This document shows, in pieces, positions 8,764 through 16,268 of a stretch of DNA of 64,000 nucleotides; position 1 is the stretch's first letter; each line of letters starts with the position of its first letter. The DNA is from Alistipes onderdonkii. Lineage in GTDB: Bacteria; Bacteroidota; Bacteroidia; Bacteroidales; Rikenellaceae. The notes under the pieces were generated by a model. It ran no database searches and was not told the DNA's origin. It saw nothing but the letters and a program-made list of their open reading frames with translations. The position numbers and the translations under genes were made by a program. The stretch lies in NCBI RefSeq assembly GCF_025145285.1, contig NZ_CP102251.1, positions 992,001 to 1,056,000 of the forward strand, in the 5' to 3' direction.

Positions 8764-10652
8764 TACGGCGCCCCCATCCGTTCCTGCGTTGTCTGCTGGC
8801 GTTTCTGTTGGCGGCCGCCTGCTGGTTCCTGCTCGTCCCGGCGCTCGACATGCCCGTACAGGAGTTGCACGGAAATATCCTCCCGTCCCTGCGGGCAACC
8901 GCGGCCCTGACGGCCCTGGCGGCCTGCTACTGTCTGTGCTACCGGCCTCGTCTGTATGTGAACCGTACGGATATATATGCAGTCTTATACCTGGGTTGGG
9001 TCACGGCAGGCCGGTTCCTGTGGCCCGGGTTGGCTTCGGCGGTCAGGTATGACGAGCTGTTGCAGGCCGCGATGATCTATGTCGCCTTGCGGATTGTCTT
9101 TACGGCCGAACGGCGGACGACGACGCTCCTGCTCCTGCTATTGTGCCTGCTGGGCATCTACGAGGCATGGGTCGGCATACGCCAGATCTACGGATTCGCG
9201 CAGTCGAACCACGGACTGTTCAAAATAACCGGCACGCTTTTCAACCCGGGCCCCTATGCGGGGTTCATCGCCCCCGTATTCGTATGCGCCGCGGCTTGTG
9301 TCGCCAGATACCGGTTCGCCGAACGGGCATTGCGAACGTGGGGCTCGCTGCGGCGCCTGCGTTCGGGCGTCCTGCTGTGGGGCGTGGCGCCTTACCTGCT
9401 CGGCTGGGGCGTGGCGCCTTACCTGCTCGGCTGGGGCGCGGCGCTCATGACGGTCGTAGTCCTCCCGGCGTCGATGAGCAGGGCCGCGCTGATCGCCGTC
9501 GCCGCGGGCTGCGGGGCGTTCGCATTCCGGGAGTGGAATGTCAGGGATCGCTTCCGACGCATATCCCGTGCGCATCCATTGCGCGTGGGGGTGCTTTCGG
9601 GTCTGGCTGTACTGCTCCTTGCGGGCATCGGCGCCGGGGCATACCATATCAAGCGTCCTTCGGCCGAGGGACGCCTGCTGATGTGGAAAATCGATACGCG
9701 GATCATGCTCCGCCATCCGCTCTGCGGGGCCGGGATCGGAAATTTCGCAGGCGCATTCGGCGAAGAGCAGGCACGTTACTTCGCCTCGGAAGAGCGTTCG
9801 AAAGCCGAGACCCAGGTCGCCGGATGCCCCGAAGCGGGATTCAACGAATTCCTGCAGACCGGGGCGGAAACTGGGGCAGTAGGCCTTGTGTTGCTGTTGC
9901 TGATAACGGGAAGCGCAATCGTGAGCCAGCTCAGGCGCGGCGCGCCCTTCGGTTACGGGCTGCTGGCAGCGGCAGTTTTCGCCTGCTTCTCCTATCCGTG
10001 GGACGTGTTGCCATTGCGGCTGCTGTTCGTCGTATTGCTTGCCGGGACGTGCTCGAAACGGGTTGTCCCGATCCCCGGGCGGGGGCATGTCGTCGTGTTG
10101 CTGGCACTTGCGGGATGTCTCGTATGCTGGACGGGATTGTACAGCCGCTATGCCCGCCGTGTGGAAGCCCGGCGGCAATGGAGCGAGGTTCGCGTCTGGC
10201 CGAATTCAGGGAGGTACGACTACCTGGTCGAAGACGGGCCCCGTCACCATGACGCCCTGCAGGGCGACTTCCGGTTTTTATACGACTATGGCTATGCGCT
10301 GCACAAAACGGGCGACTACCGGCAGAGCAACGAAATTCTCTGCGAGGGCATGCGGATCAGCAGCGACCCGATGTTCTGGAATATCGCGGGGCGGAATTAC
10401 GAAATGCTGGGGGATGTCGCGGCAGCCGAGGAAGCTTACCTGCATGCGCACCATATGATTCCGGATCGGGTTTATCCGCTCTATCTGCTTGCCAAACTCT
10501 ACCTCGCAGACGGACAGACGGAAAAGGCATACGCCGCGGCACGCCGGGTCGTTGCGCATAAGCCCAAGGTCGAATCGGTGCAAACACGGGAGATGCAGGC
10601 AGAGCTGCTCAAATTGTTCGGCATGTCCCCTGCGGACGAAATACGGGAGTAA
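8760..10652 (+). CDS. O-antigen ligase/polymerase-like membrane protein with C-terminal TPR repeats
   Basis: Polytopic inner-membrane protein of 630 aa. About ten to twelve hydrophobic segments occupy residues 10-460, with the large periplasmic loop of Wzy/WaaL-type proteins between about 290 and 390, including the family-typical segment PLCGAGIGNFAGAFGEEQAR. The C-terminal about 140 residues are soluble and contain TPR-like helices (GDYRQSNEILCEGM, GDVAAAEEAYLHAH, GQTEKAYAAARRVV). Members transfer or polymerise glycan chains from undecaprenyl-PP; which acceptor is used here cannot be read from sequence. It overlaps the RND gene by ATGA and is followed one base later by signal peptidase I. 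A 27-bp in-frame tandem duplication lies in one membrane segment. Confidence 0.8.
   Translation: MIRRPHPFLRCLLAFLLAAACWFLLVPALDMPVQELHGNILPSLRATAALTALAACYCLCYRPRLYVNRTDIYAVLYLGWVTAGRFLWPGLASAVRYDELLQAAMIYVALRIVFTAERRTTTLLLLLLCLLGIYEAWVGIRQIYGFAQSNHGLFKITGTLFNPGPYAGFIAPVFVCAAACVARYRFAERALRTWGSLRRLRSGVLLWGVAPYLLGWGVAPYLLGWGAALMTVVVLPASMSRAALIAVAAGCGAFAFREWNVRDRFRRISRAHPLRVGVLSGLAVLLLAGIGAGAYHIKRPSAEGRLLMWKIDTRIMLRHPLCGAGIGNFAGAFGEEQARYFASEERSKAETQVAGCPEAGFNEFLQTGAETGAVGLVLLLLITGSAIVSQLRRGAPFGYGLLAAAVFACFSYPWDVLPLRLLFVVLLAGTCSKRVVPIPGRGHVVVLLALAGCLVCWTGLYSRYARRVEARRQWSEVRVWPNSGRYDYLVEDGPRHHDALQGDFRFLYDYGYALHKTGDYRQSNEILCEGMRISSDPMFWNIAGRNYEMLGDVAAAEEAYLHAHHMIPDRVYPLYLLAKLYLADGQTEKAYAAARRVVAHKPKVESVQTREMQAELLKLFGMSPADEIRE
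9381..9434 (+). repeat. 27-bp perfect in-frame tandem duplication in the ligase-like gene
   Basis: Two identical 27-base units (9381-9407 and 9408-9434) follow each other without a gap and encode GVAPYLLGW twice, inside a predicted transmembrane stretch. The frame is kept. Confidence 0.95.
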
Positions 10653-10653
10653 T

Positions 10654-11517
10654 ATGCGACGGGTTTTCAACTATATCTTTTGGATATCCGCAAGCGCCTG
10701 CATGCTTTTCGCGGGATGGCTGCTCCTGCGGATTTTCATCTGCGACCAGTTCGTCGTCCCGTCGGAATCGATGATGCCGACCTTGTTGCCCGGGGATCGG
10801 ATCCTGGTCAATAAACTGCTCGCCGGGAGCCGCATTTACAGCAAACTCGAGTTCCGGCAGGGTGTTCCGCTCCGTTCGTTCCGCATACCCGGCCTCAGAG
10901 GGGTGCATGTCAATGACGTGGTGGTCTTCAATGCCCCGCACGGGTACGACCGGGATCGCATAGAGTTCCGGATCAACTATGTCTATGCCAAACGTTGTGT
11001 CGGGACACCCGGCGACAGCATTGCCATCCGGAACGGGTATTTTTGCAATAATCGCTACAAGGGGATTATCGGCGATGCCGGAGAACAGGGACGGCTGGCT
11101 GCGATGCCGGATTCGTCGTTACCGCCCAATGTACTGCGCGCCTTCCCTTTCGATGACCGGCGCTACGGGTGGACGATCAAAAATATGGGACCTCTATATA
11201 TTCCCCGTGCCGGCGACAGGATCGAACTCGACTCACTGAACTATGAGCTGTACCGACTTGTCGTGGAATATGAAACAGGCGGGGAGCTGACCTGCGACGG
11301 GAACCTCCCGCGGCTCAACGGCGAAGCGGTCTCGACATACGAATTCCGGAAAAACTATTATTTCTTCTGCGGCGACAATGTAGTCAATTCTAAGGATTGC
11401 CGCTATTTAGGGTTCGTTCCGGAAGATTTCGTCATAGGTATCGCCAGGCGTATTACATACTCCAAAAATCCGTTCGGGACAAAGCTCAAAAGTCGGTGTT
11501 GGAAAAGAATCATATGA
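10654..11517 (+). CDS. lepB: Signal peptidase I
   Basis: Membrane-bound serine endopeptidase that removes Sec/Tat signal peptides, 287 aa. The start at 10654, one base after the previous stop, gives one N-terminal membrane helix (about residues 8-29) directly before the catalytic box. Box B reads PSESMMPTL with nucleophile Ser39; the general base is Lys113 in YAKRCVGTPGDSI; box E reads CGDNVVNSKDCRYLGFVP near residue 250. The large insert between boxes C-D and E is common in Bacteroidota LepB proteins. Its position at the end of an efflux and ligase operon is unusual for a housekeeping gene; it may be a second, dedicated copy, which cannot be judged from this window. Confidence 0.93.
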   Translation: MRRVFNYIFWISASACMLFAGWLLLRIFICDQFVVPSESMMPTLLPGDRILVNKLLAGSRIYSKLEFRQGVPLRSFRIPGLRGVHVNDVVVFNAPHGYDRDRIEFRINYVYAKRCVGTPGDSIAIRNGYFCNNRYKGIIGDAGEQGRLAAMPDSSLPPNVLRAFPFDDRRYGWTIKNMGPLYIPRAGDRIELDSLNYELYRLVVEYETGGELTCDGNLPRLNGEAVSTYEFRKNYYFFCGDNVVNSKDCRYLGFVPEDFVIGIARRITYSKNPFGTKLKSRCWKRII

Positions 11518-11706
11518 TTTTTACAATGCCACCGACAGGCCCGCTTGAAAATCCATCCCCGCGCTACAAGCCGCATCACCGGCCCCGAAGGCTCCGGCTC
11601 CGGCGGGAAACGCTGGGAACGCACAGGTTCAAACCGGCTCCGCATATGGGTCATTTACCCCTATCTTAGTATCATTTCACCCACGCATGGGAGCCTGTAT
11701 TTGGAT

Positions 11707-11714
11707 TATTTTTG
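11707..11714 (+). promoter_or_regulatory. Candidate Bacteroidetes -7 box upstream of rhaM
   Basis: The octamer TATTTTTG fits the Bacteroidetes -7 consensus TAnnTTTG and lies 18 bases before the ATG at 11733. No clear -33 TTTG is visible at the usual 19-21 base distance. The 215-base gap before it (11518-11732) contains no other feature I can support. Confidence 0.4.
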
Positions 11715-11732
11715 TTTAAAAGATTCGACGTC

Positions 11733-12047
11733 ATGAGATCAAAAGCCTTTAAAATGTATCTGAAACCGGGCATGGAAGAGGAGTACCGCAGACGGCATGA
11801 AAAGATATGGCCGGAGCTGGAACGGCAGTTGAGGCAGGAAGGCATATACGACTATTCGATCTTCCTGGATCGGGACACCAACACGCTGGTAGGCGTGCAG
11901 AAGAACAGAGGGGAAACCGGATCCCAGCAGATGGGCGCCAACGAACTGGTGCGCAGGTGGTGGGATTATATGGCGGATATAATCGACGTCAACCCGGACA
12001 ACTCGCCCGTCTCGGTCGATCTGCCGGAAGTATTTTACATGGAATAG
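11733..12047 (+). CDS. rhaM: L-rhamnose mutarotase
   Basis: Interconverts alpha- and beta-L-rhamnopyranose, feeding the beta anomer to rhamnose isomerase. From the ATG at 11733 the protein is 104 aa, the same length as E. coli RhaM, and starts directly into the family core (MRSKAFKMYLKPGMEEEY). An in-frame upstream start at 11712 would lie over the candidate promoter, so it was not used. Family features visible are RRHEKIWPEL (catalytic His region), YSIFLDRDTNTLVGVQ, and the conserved RRWWDYMADI near residue 76. It is convergent with the broken AraC gene (gap 9 bases) and close to a GH78 rhamnosidase, which supports a rhamnose-use function. No other rhamnose catabolic gene (RhaA/B/D) is present in the window. 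Confidence 0.92.
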   Translation: MRSKAFKMYLKPGMEEEYRRRHEKIWPELERQLRQEGIYDYSIFLDRDTNTLVGVQKNRGETGSQQMGANELVRRWWDYMADIIDVNPDNSPVSVDLPEVFYME

Positions 12048-12825
12048 CCGCCGGAATTACTCGGAGCCGGACGGCACGTCGCAGCACGCGACCCGGTATT
12101 CGGACGGCGGGCATCCGACGTATTTCCTGAAGATCGCTGAAAAATAGGCCGCATCCTCGTACTTGAGGTAAAACGCGATCTCCTTGATGCTCAGGGGTGA
12201 GTTCAGTAACATCAACTTTGCCTTTTGCAGCTTCAGCTGGGTGATATAATGCGCAGGCGAGACGTTGGTATACTCCTTGAATGTCTTGCGAAACCACGAA
12301 TAACTCATGTTGATCTTGTCGGCCACCTGCTCGGGCGTGATGTCGGTCAGCATATTCTCGCGCATAATGCTGCGGGCCTGGTCGATTTTCTCGGCCACCG
12401 CATCGTTGGAAGAGTAATCGTTGCTGTCGTAGTAGATCACGTAGGCCAGGATACTGTTCGCAATCGACGCCAGCACCTGCTGGCAGCCGGTCTTTTCCTT
12501 GAAGGCGATCTCCAGCGCCTCCTTATACCGGTCGATAATGTGCTCCCGGAAACCGATAGGATGGATGACCTTGTTACGGACGAAAAAGCCGTTGTTATAA
12601 CGGCTGTCGATATGCGCCCCGCGGAAACCGATCCAATATTCCTGCCAGCCGCTCTTCTTGTCGGGGTAATAGCTGTGCCACGTATAGGGCGGAATGATGA
12701 GCATGGTTCCGCCTTTGATCTCGACGCGCTTTTCCGGCGACTCGTGGTACCAGCCCCGCCCTTTCGATATGTAAATCAGTTGGTAATTGTCCAACACGCG
12801 TCCATTTCGCGTATTAAAGTAGTAA

Positions 12826-12845
12826 TCAGCAGGATGTCCTGCTGA
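12826..12845. repeat. Perfect 9-bp inverted repeat next to the C9 tract
   Basis: TCAGCAGGA (12826-12834) and TCCTGCTGA (12837-12845) are perfect inverted copies separated by two bases and directly abut the homopolymer. It lies within the coding region of the AraC gene. Confidence 0.85.
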
Positions 12846-12854
12846 GGGGGGGGG
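12846..12854 (-). repeat. Nine-base homopolymer (C9 on coding strand) at the AraC frameshift
   Basis: Nine G on the plus strand, nine C in the sense of the gene. It sits exactly where the reading frame of the AraC gene changes. Such tracts slip easily during replication and are also common sites of sequencing error. Confidence 0.9.
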
Positions 12855-13151
12855 TAAAAGCTGTAATCGGGTTCGATATAGTACTCCCCGACGTTGTCAA
12901 CGGTTATTCCCCAGGACTTATCCTGGTCACTGCATACCATGTATTTGAACGATGCCTGTTGTTGCGACATATCCGTATATTTTTATCGCAGATCCCGATT
13001 TAAAATGTTAAAATTCCAGATAAAGGTAAACATTTTTTCAGAATAGTGAGCTATCTGAAATAACAGAATCTTTTGCAAAAGCCAGACCCCGCTCATTTCA
13101 GATAATACAGTTATAATAGGGCCGCCGCTCCGAGACAGATAAAAGCCGCAT

Positions 13152-13189
13152 AAAAAAATAGCAGCCGAATACGTCATCGACTGCTATTT
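13152..13189 (-). terminator. Rho-independent terminator of the GH78 gene
   Basis: The arms 13156-13164 and 13181-13189 form a 9-bp stem with a possible extra inner pairing. On the minus strand the stem runs into seven T. It lies 22 bases after the rhamnosidase stop. The rest of 12971-13210 is AT-rich and would hold the AraC promoter; no clear -7 box was seen. Confidence 0.75.
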
Positions 13190-13210
13190 CCTGTTTGACA
13201 AATCGGATTG

Positions 13211-16018
13211 TCAGAACCTGAATTCATAGGTTCCCGACCCTACCGAATAATGCGTTTTGCCATTGCCGACCGTGATCAGCGAAATTGCCGGAATATTCCG
13301 AATACGGGTATTATTCACCCGGAGGTTCCCCCCGATCATTTCCGACGGAAGAATCAGTTCGGCCACAGAGTTAGCCGGAACCCGGATCGTCAGGGTTATT
13401 CGATCGCCCCGTTTTTTCCATGCCGATACGATCTCCCCGTAGAGCGAATGATAGGATGTACAGGCTTCTTCGAGCCCGGAGCCCAATCCCGGTTCTATGA
13501 TAAATTCCCGGAAACCCGGCTTGTCTTCATCGGCCCGGATTCCCCCGAGATATTTATAGAGCCAAAAACCGATATATGCACCGTAGGGATGGTGGCCGCT
13601 ACCCGGCCCGTTCAGGTTTATGGATTCGGACATCGTGCTCTTGGAACTCCGTACCATATGGAGCCAGCCGGGGCTTTCGGGTTGGGTCAGCATTTTATAA
13701 GCCACGTCGAAATATCCGTTGCCGGGCAGGTAGTCCATCGTAAAATTACCGCCGATAAACCCGGCGCTAATATGTCCGTTTCTCATATCTATCGCATCGA
13801 GCAACCGTTGCCGGACTTTCTCTTCCATTTCATCGGGAACCAGCCCGAGCGCCAATGGCAGTGCTTGTGCCGTCTGCGAATTTTCCGCATAGATTCCGGT
13901 TTCATAATCGAGAAACTCACGGTTGAATTTATCCTTTATGCTGTCGGCGAGTTCCCTGTAATGCTCCAACAACCTCTTGTCATAACCGAGGATTTGCGCA
14001 TAATCGGCCAGCTTCCGGCTCATCCAATAATAGCCGGCAGTCGATGTCTGCGCGACAGGCGTCAGATTCGAAGCCTGGCTGTTGGGATCGGGATTGAGAT
14101 CGAGCCAATCCCCCAAAGACCACGAGATGATATGATCCTCGGCCGTCGAGCTTAAAAAATCCACATATGCTTTGAGTGAGGGAAACGCAGACTCCAGCAC
14201 GCCGGCATCCCCGGTGTAAAGGTATAATTTATCGGCCAACAAAAATATGGATCCGCCCCACCACGGATCGTCCCAATAATCGAGGCTTCCGTCTTCATGG
14301 ACATATCCCCACCCCACCGACGGCACTGTCGACGGAATATGCCCCGCCGGGGACTGGGAATCCTGAAAATCCCGAAGGGCCTTTTTATACGTATTGAGCG
14401 CGTCGAAATTATACAGGTAAGATTCCATGACGACCGCAGCATCGAGCGTCCAGCCCATCTTTTCCCGGGTAGGTTCCTCGCCGGGGATGCCATGGACGGC
14501 ATTGAGCAGCGTGCGGCAAACCGCAGCATTGAGATCATTCAGTTTATCCATGGAACAACTGAAATTCCCTGCGCGCTGCAAATCGGTATGGACGCATTTG
14601 GCCGTAAAATCTTCCGGGGCCGGCTTATAGTCAAGTCCCCGAACCTGCATATACCGGAATCCGTGGTAGGTGAACCGGGGTTCGAATGTTTCCTCTCCGT
14701 CGCCGCCCAGTATCAGCAACTCGGTCTGATAGCGCCCGCGCGTATGCCATGTACTGTTCTGCGTATCCAGGGAGCCGTCGGCTTTAAGCACTTCGTTGAA
14801 CTGGAGCTCCACGGTCTGCCCCCTGCTGCCCCGTACACGCGTTTCGACCCAGCCGGTAAGGTTTTCACCGAAATCCACCAGATAGACACCGGGGCCCGTT
14901 TCCGTAATCCCCACGGGTTTCAGTTCCTTCACCACACGCATCGGAGGCATCGGATCCGCCGTCAATTTACCCAGAGGCGCGGGGACATGGCAGACATTGC
15001 GCCACAGGCTATCGCAGAAACCCGGTTCGTTCCAACCGTGCACGGACTTGGTATGGTCGATCGTTTCCCCCGAGCGGACGCTGTTATAGACGATTTCACC
15101 ATGCCCCCATTTCCACGTCCTATCCGTCACGATCACGTCGCGCGCTCCCGATTCGTATTCGACGACGACATTGAGCCGGACTTTCGGCGGCGTATGCCAA
15201 TTCGCATCGTGCATCCCGAAAACATCCCGTGTCGGCAGGCTGTACCAGCCGTTCCCCAACAGGATACCAAAGGCATTGCTTCCGGTTGAAAAGTAATCCG
15301 TCACATCGTAGGTCGCATACACGACCCTTTTATCGTAATCGGTAAACAACGGATCCATCACCCTGTCGCCGACTTTGCGGCCATTGATATACAATTCGTA
15401 ATACCCCAGGCCGCATATGAATGCAGTCGCCTTGCGAACCGGCACCGGTATCTCCACCTCCCGGCGCATATACACGGCAGCGCTGTCCTCCATAAACCAA
15501 TTTTCATGCTCGACCCGCCGGTTCGATTTATACCTGCGGTGCGGAAGCAGTTCTGCGAATTTGGACGAAACCCATTCCCCTTCCCAGTCGAATTCCTCGA
15601 ACAGTCCGGTTCTCCACGATGCAACGGGGCTCCAATCCGATTCGAGGCCGGACACATCCCATACCTTCACTTTCCAATAGTAATCGCAACAGGGCAACAG
15701 CGGGGTTCCTGCAAATTTCACATGCTGGCTTTTACCATCCGCAACAATCCCCGAGTCCCATATATCGCCGCAATCCGCGTCCAACAACGCCTTGTCCGAA
15801 GCGACCAATACCCTGTAAGATCCCTGGAGGTATCCGGCCCGGTCGGTATCGATACGCCAGCCCAGCAGAGGCTTCTTGTCTCCCATACCGATGGGCTCTT
15901 CCACATAATTACATGTCAGGCCCAGCAGTTTCACGTCTCGGGTAACAGCAGACATCCCGGGCAATGCGACCGGAAGGAGAAATGCAAGGGTGAAGAACAA
16001 TCTTTTCCAATAGTCCAT
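13211..16018 (-). CDS. Secreted alpha-L-rhamnosidase, GH78
   Basis: Inverting exo-glycosidase releasing terminal alpha-L-rhamnose from plant or bacterial glycans; 935 aa. Residues 1-23 are a signal peptide (RLFFTLAFLLPVALPGMSA), so it acts in the periplasm or outside. An N-terminal Fn3-like domain (about 30-140) is followed by beta-sandwich domains (YYELYINGRKVGDRVMDP; GNGWYS) and the (alpha/alpha)6 catalytic barrel (about 480-830). The catalytic-acid motif PTREKMGWTLDA places the general acid at Glu519 (aligned with Glu572 of Bacillus RhaB). The C-terminal part has GPGSGHHPYGAYIGFWLY, as in the family. Base composition looks lower in GC than the mannosidase genes further on. It diverges from the GH97 gene across a 250-base gap. 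Confidence 0.93.
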   Translation of the reverse strand: MDYWKRLFFTLAFLLPVALPGMSAVTRDVKLLGLTCNYVEEPIGMGDKKPLLGWRIDTDRAGYLQGSYRVLVASDKALLDADCGDIWDSGIVADGKSQHVKFAGTPLLPCCDYYWKVKVWDVSGLESDWSPVASWRTGLFEEFDWEGEWVSSKFAELLPHRRYKSNRRVEHENWFMEDSAAVYMRREVEIPVPVRKATAFICGLGYYELYINGRKVGDRVMDPLFTDYDKRVVYATYDVTDYFSTGSNAFGILLGNGWYSLPTRDVFGMHDANWHTPPKVRLNVVVEYESGARDVIVTDRTWKWGHGEIVYNSVRSGETIDHTKSVHGWNEPGFCDSLWRNVCHVPAPLGKLTADPMPPMRVVKELKPVGITETGPGVYLVDFGENLTGWVETRVRGSRGQTVELQFNEVLKADGSLDTQNSTWHTRGRYQTELLILGGDGEETFEPRFTYHGFRYMQVRGLDYKPAPEDFTAKCVHTDLQRAGNFSCSMDKLNDLNAAVCRTLLNAVHGIPGEEPTREKMGWTLDAAVVMESYLYNFDALNTYKKALRDFQDSQSPAGHIPSTVPSVGWGYVHEDGSLDYWDDPWWGGSIFLLADKLYLYTGDAGVLESAFPSLKAYVDFLSSTAEDHIISWSLGDWLDLNPDPNSQASNLTPVAQTSTAGYYWMSRKLADYAQILGYDKRLLEHYRELADSIKDKFNREFLDYETGIYAENSQTAQALPLALGLVPDEMEEKVRQRLLDAIDMRNGHISAGFIGGNFTMDYLPGNGYFDVAYKMLTQPESPGWLHMVRSSKSTMSESINLNGPGSGHHPYGAYIGFWLYKYLGGIRADEDKPGFREFIIEPGLGSGLEEACTSYHSLYGEIVSAWKKRGDRITLTIRVPANSVAELILPSEMIGGNLRVNNTRIRNIPAISLITVGNGKTHYSVGSGTYEFRF

Positions 16019-16268
16019 ACAATATCATTTTAGGTTATTCGCCGCTCGTTCTTATGTTACGAAATTACAATAACGTATGCCCCCGCCCGTAATAAAAATT
16101 GTTCTAACAACATGGCAAATTGACATTATCGGCACATCGGGAACAATGCGGCGTTTCATGTCCGCAGTCCGATCAGAATGCCATGCCGAAAAATCAAATC
16201 CCACAGGCTGCAATCCGCAATTAAAAGGCACATTTGTAGCACAATAACCCAAACCAATAAAACTAACT

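Larger units (their letters stand above)
12057..12970 (-). pseudogene. AraC family transcriptional regulator, frameshifted at a poly-C tract
   Basis: Read from the ATG at 12968-12970, the frame gives about 39 residues of an AraC N-terminus and then hits a C9 run (coding strand; 12846-12854), after which the frame is lost and a stop follows. In another frame, directly after the run, the sequence continues as GHPADYYFNTRNGRVLDNYQ and then a complete AraC protein: a cupin-like sensor domain (PPYTWHSYYP) and two helix-turn-helix motifs (ITPEQVADKINMSYSWFRKTF; LSIKEIAFYLKYEDAAYFSA). A run of 10 or 7 C would join both halves into one protein of about 305 aa. So the gene is either phase variable, recently inactivated, or affected by a sequencing error. 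The regulator probably controls the neighbouring rhamnose genes (inference). Confidence 0.85.

Noticed and set aside
11545..11736. Short open frames on both strands and a GGTTCAAACC word resembling a tRNA T-arm in the lepB-rhaM gap
   Set aside because: No acceptor, D or anticodon stems can be folded around the word, and the peptides have no recognisable features.
16229..16236. CACATTTG as a -7 box for the GH97 gene
   Set aside because: One mismatch at a key position and no -33 element, so it was not listed as a promoter.
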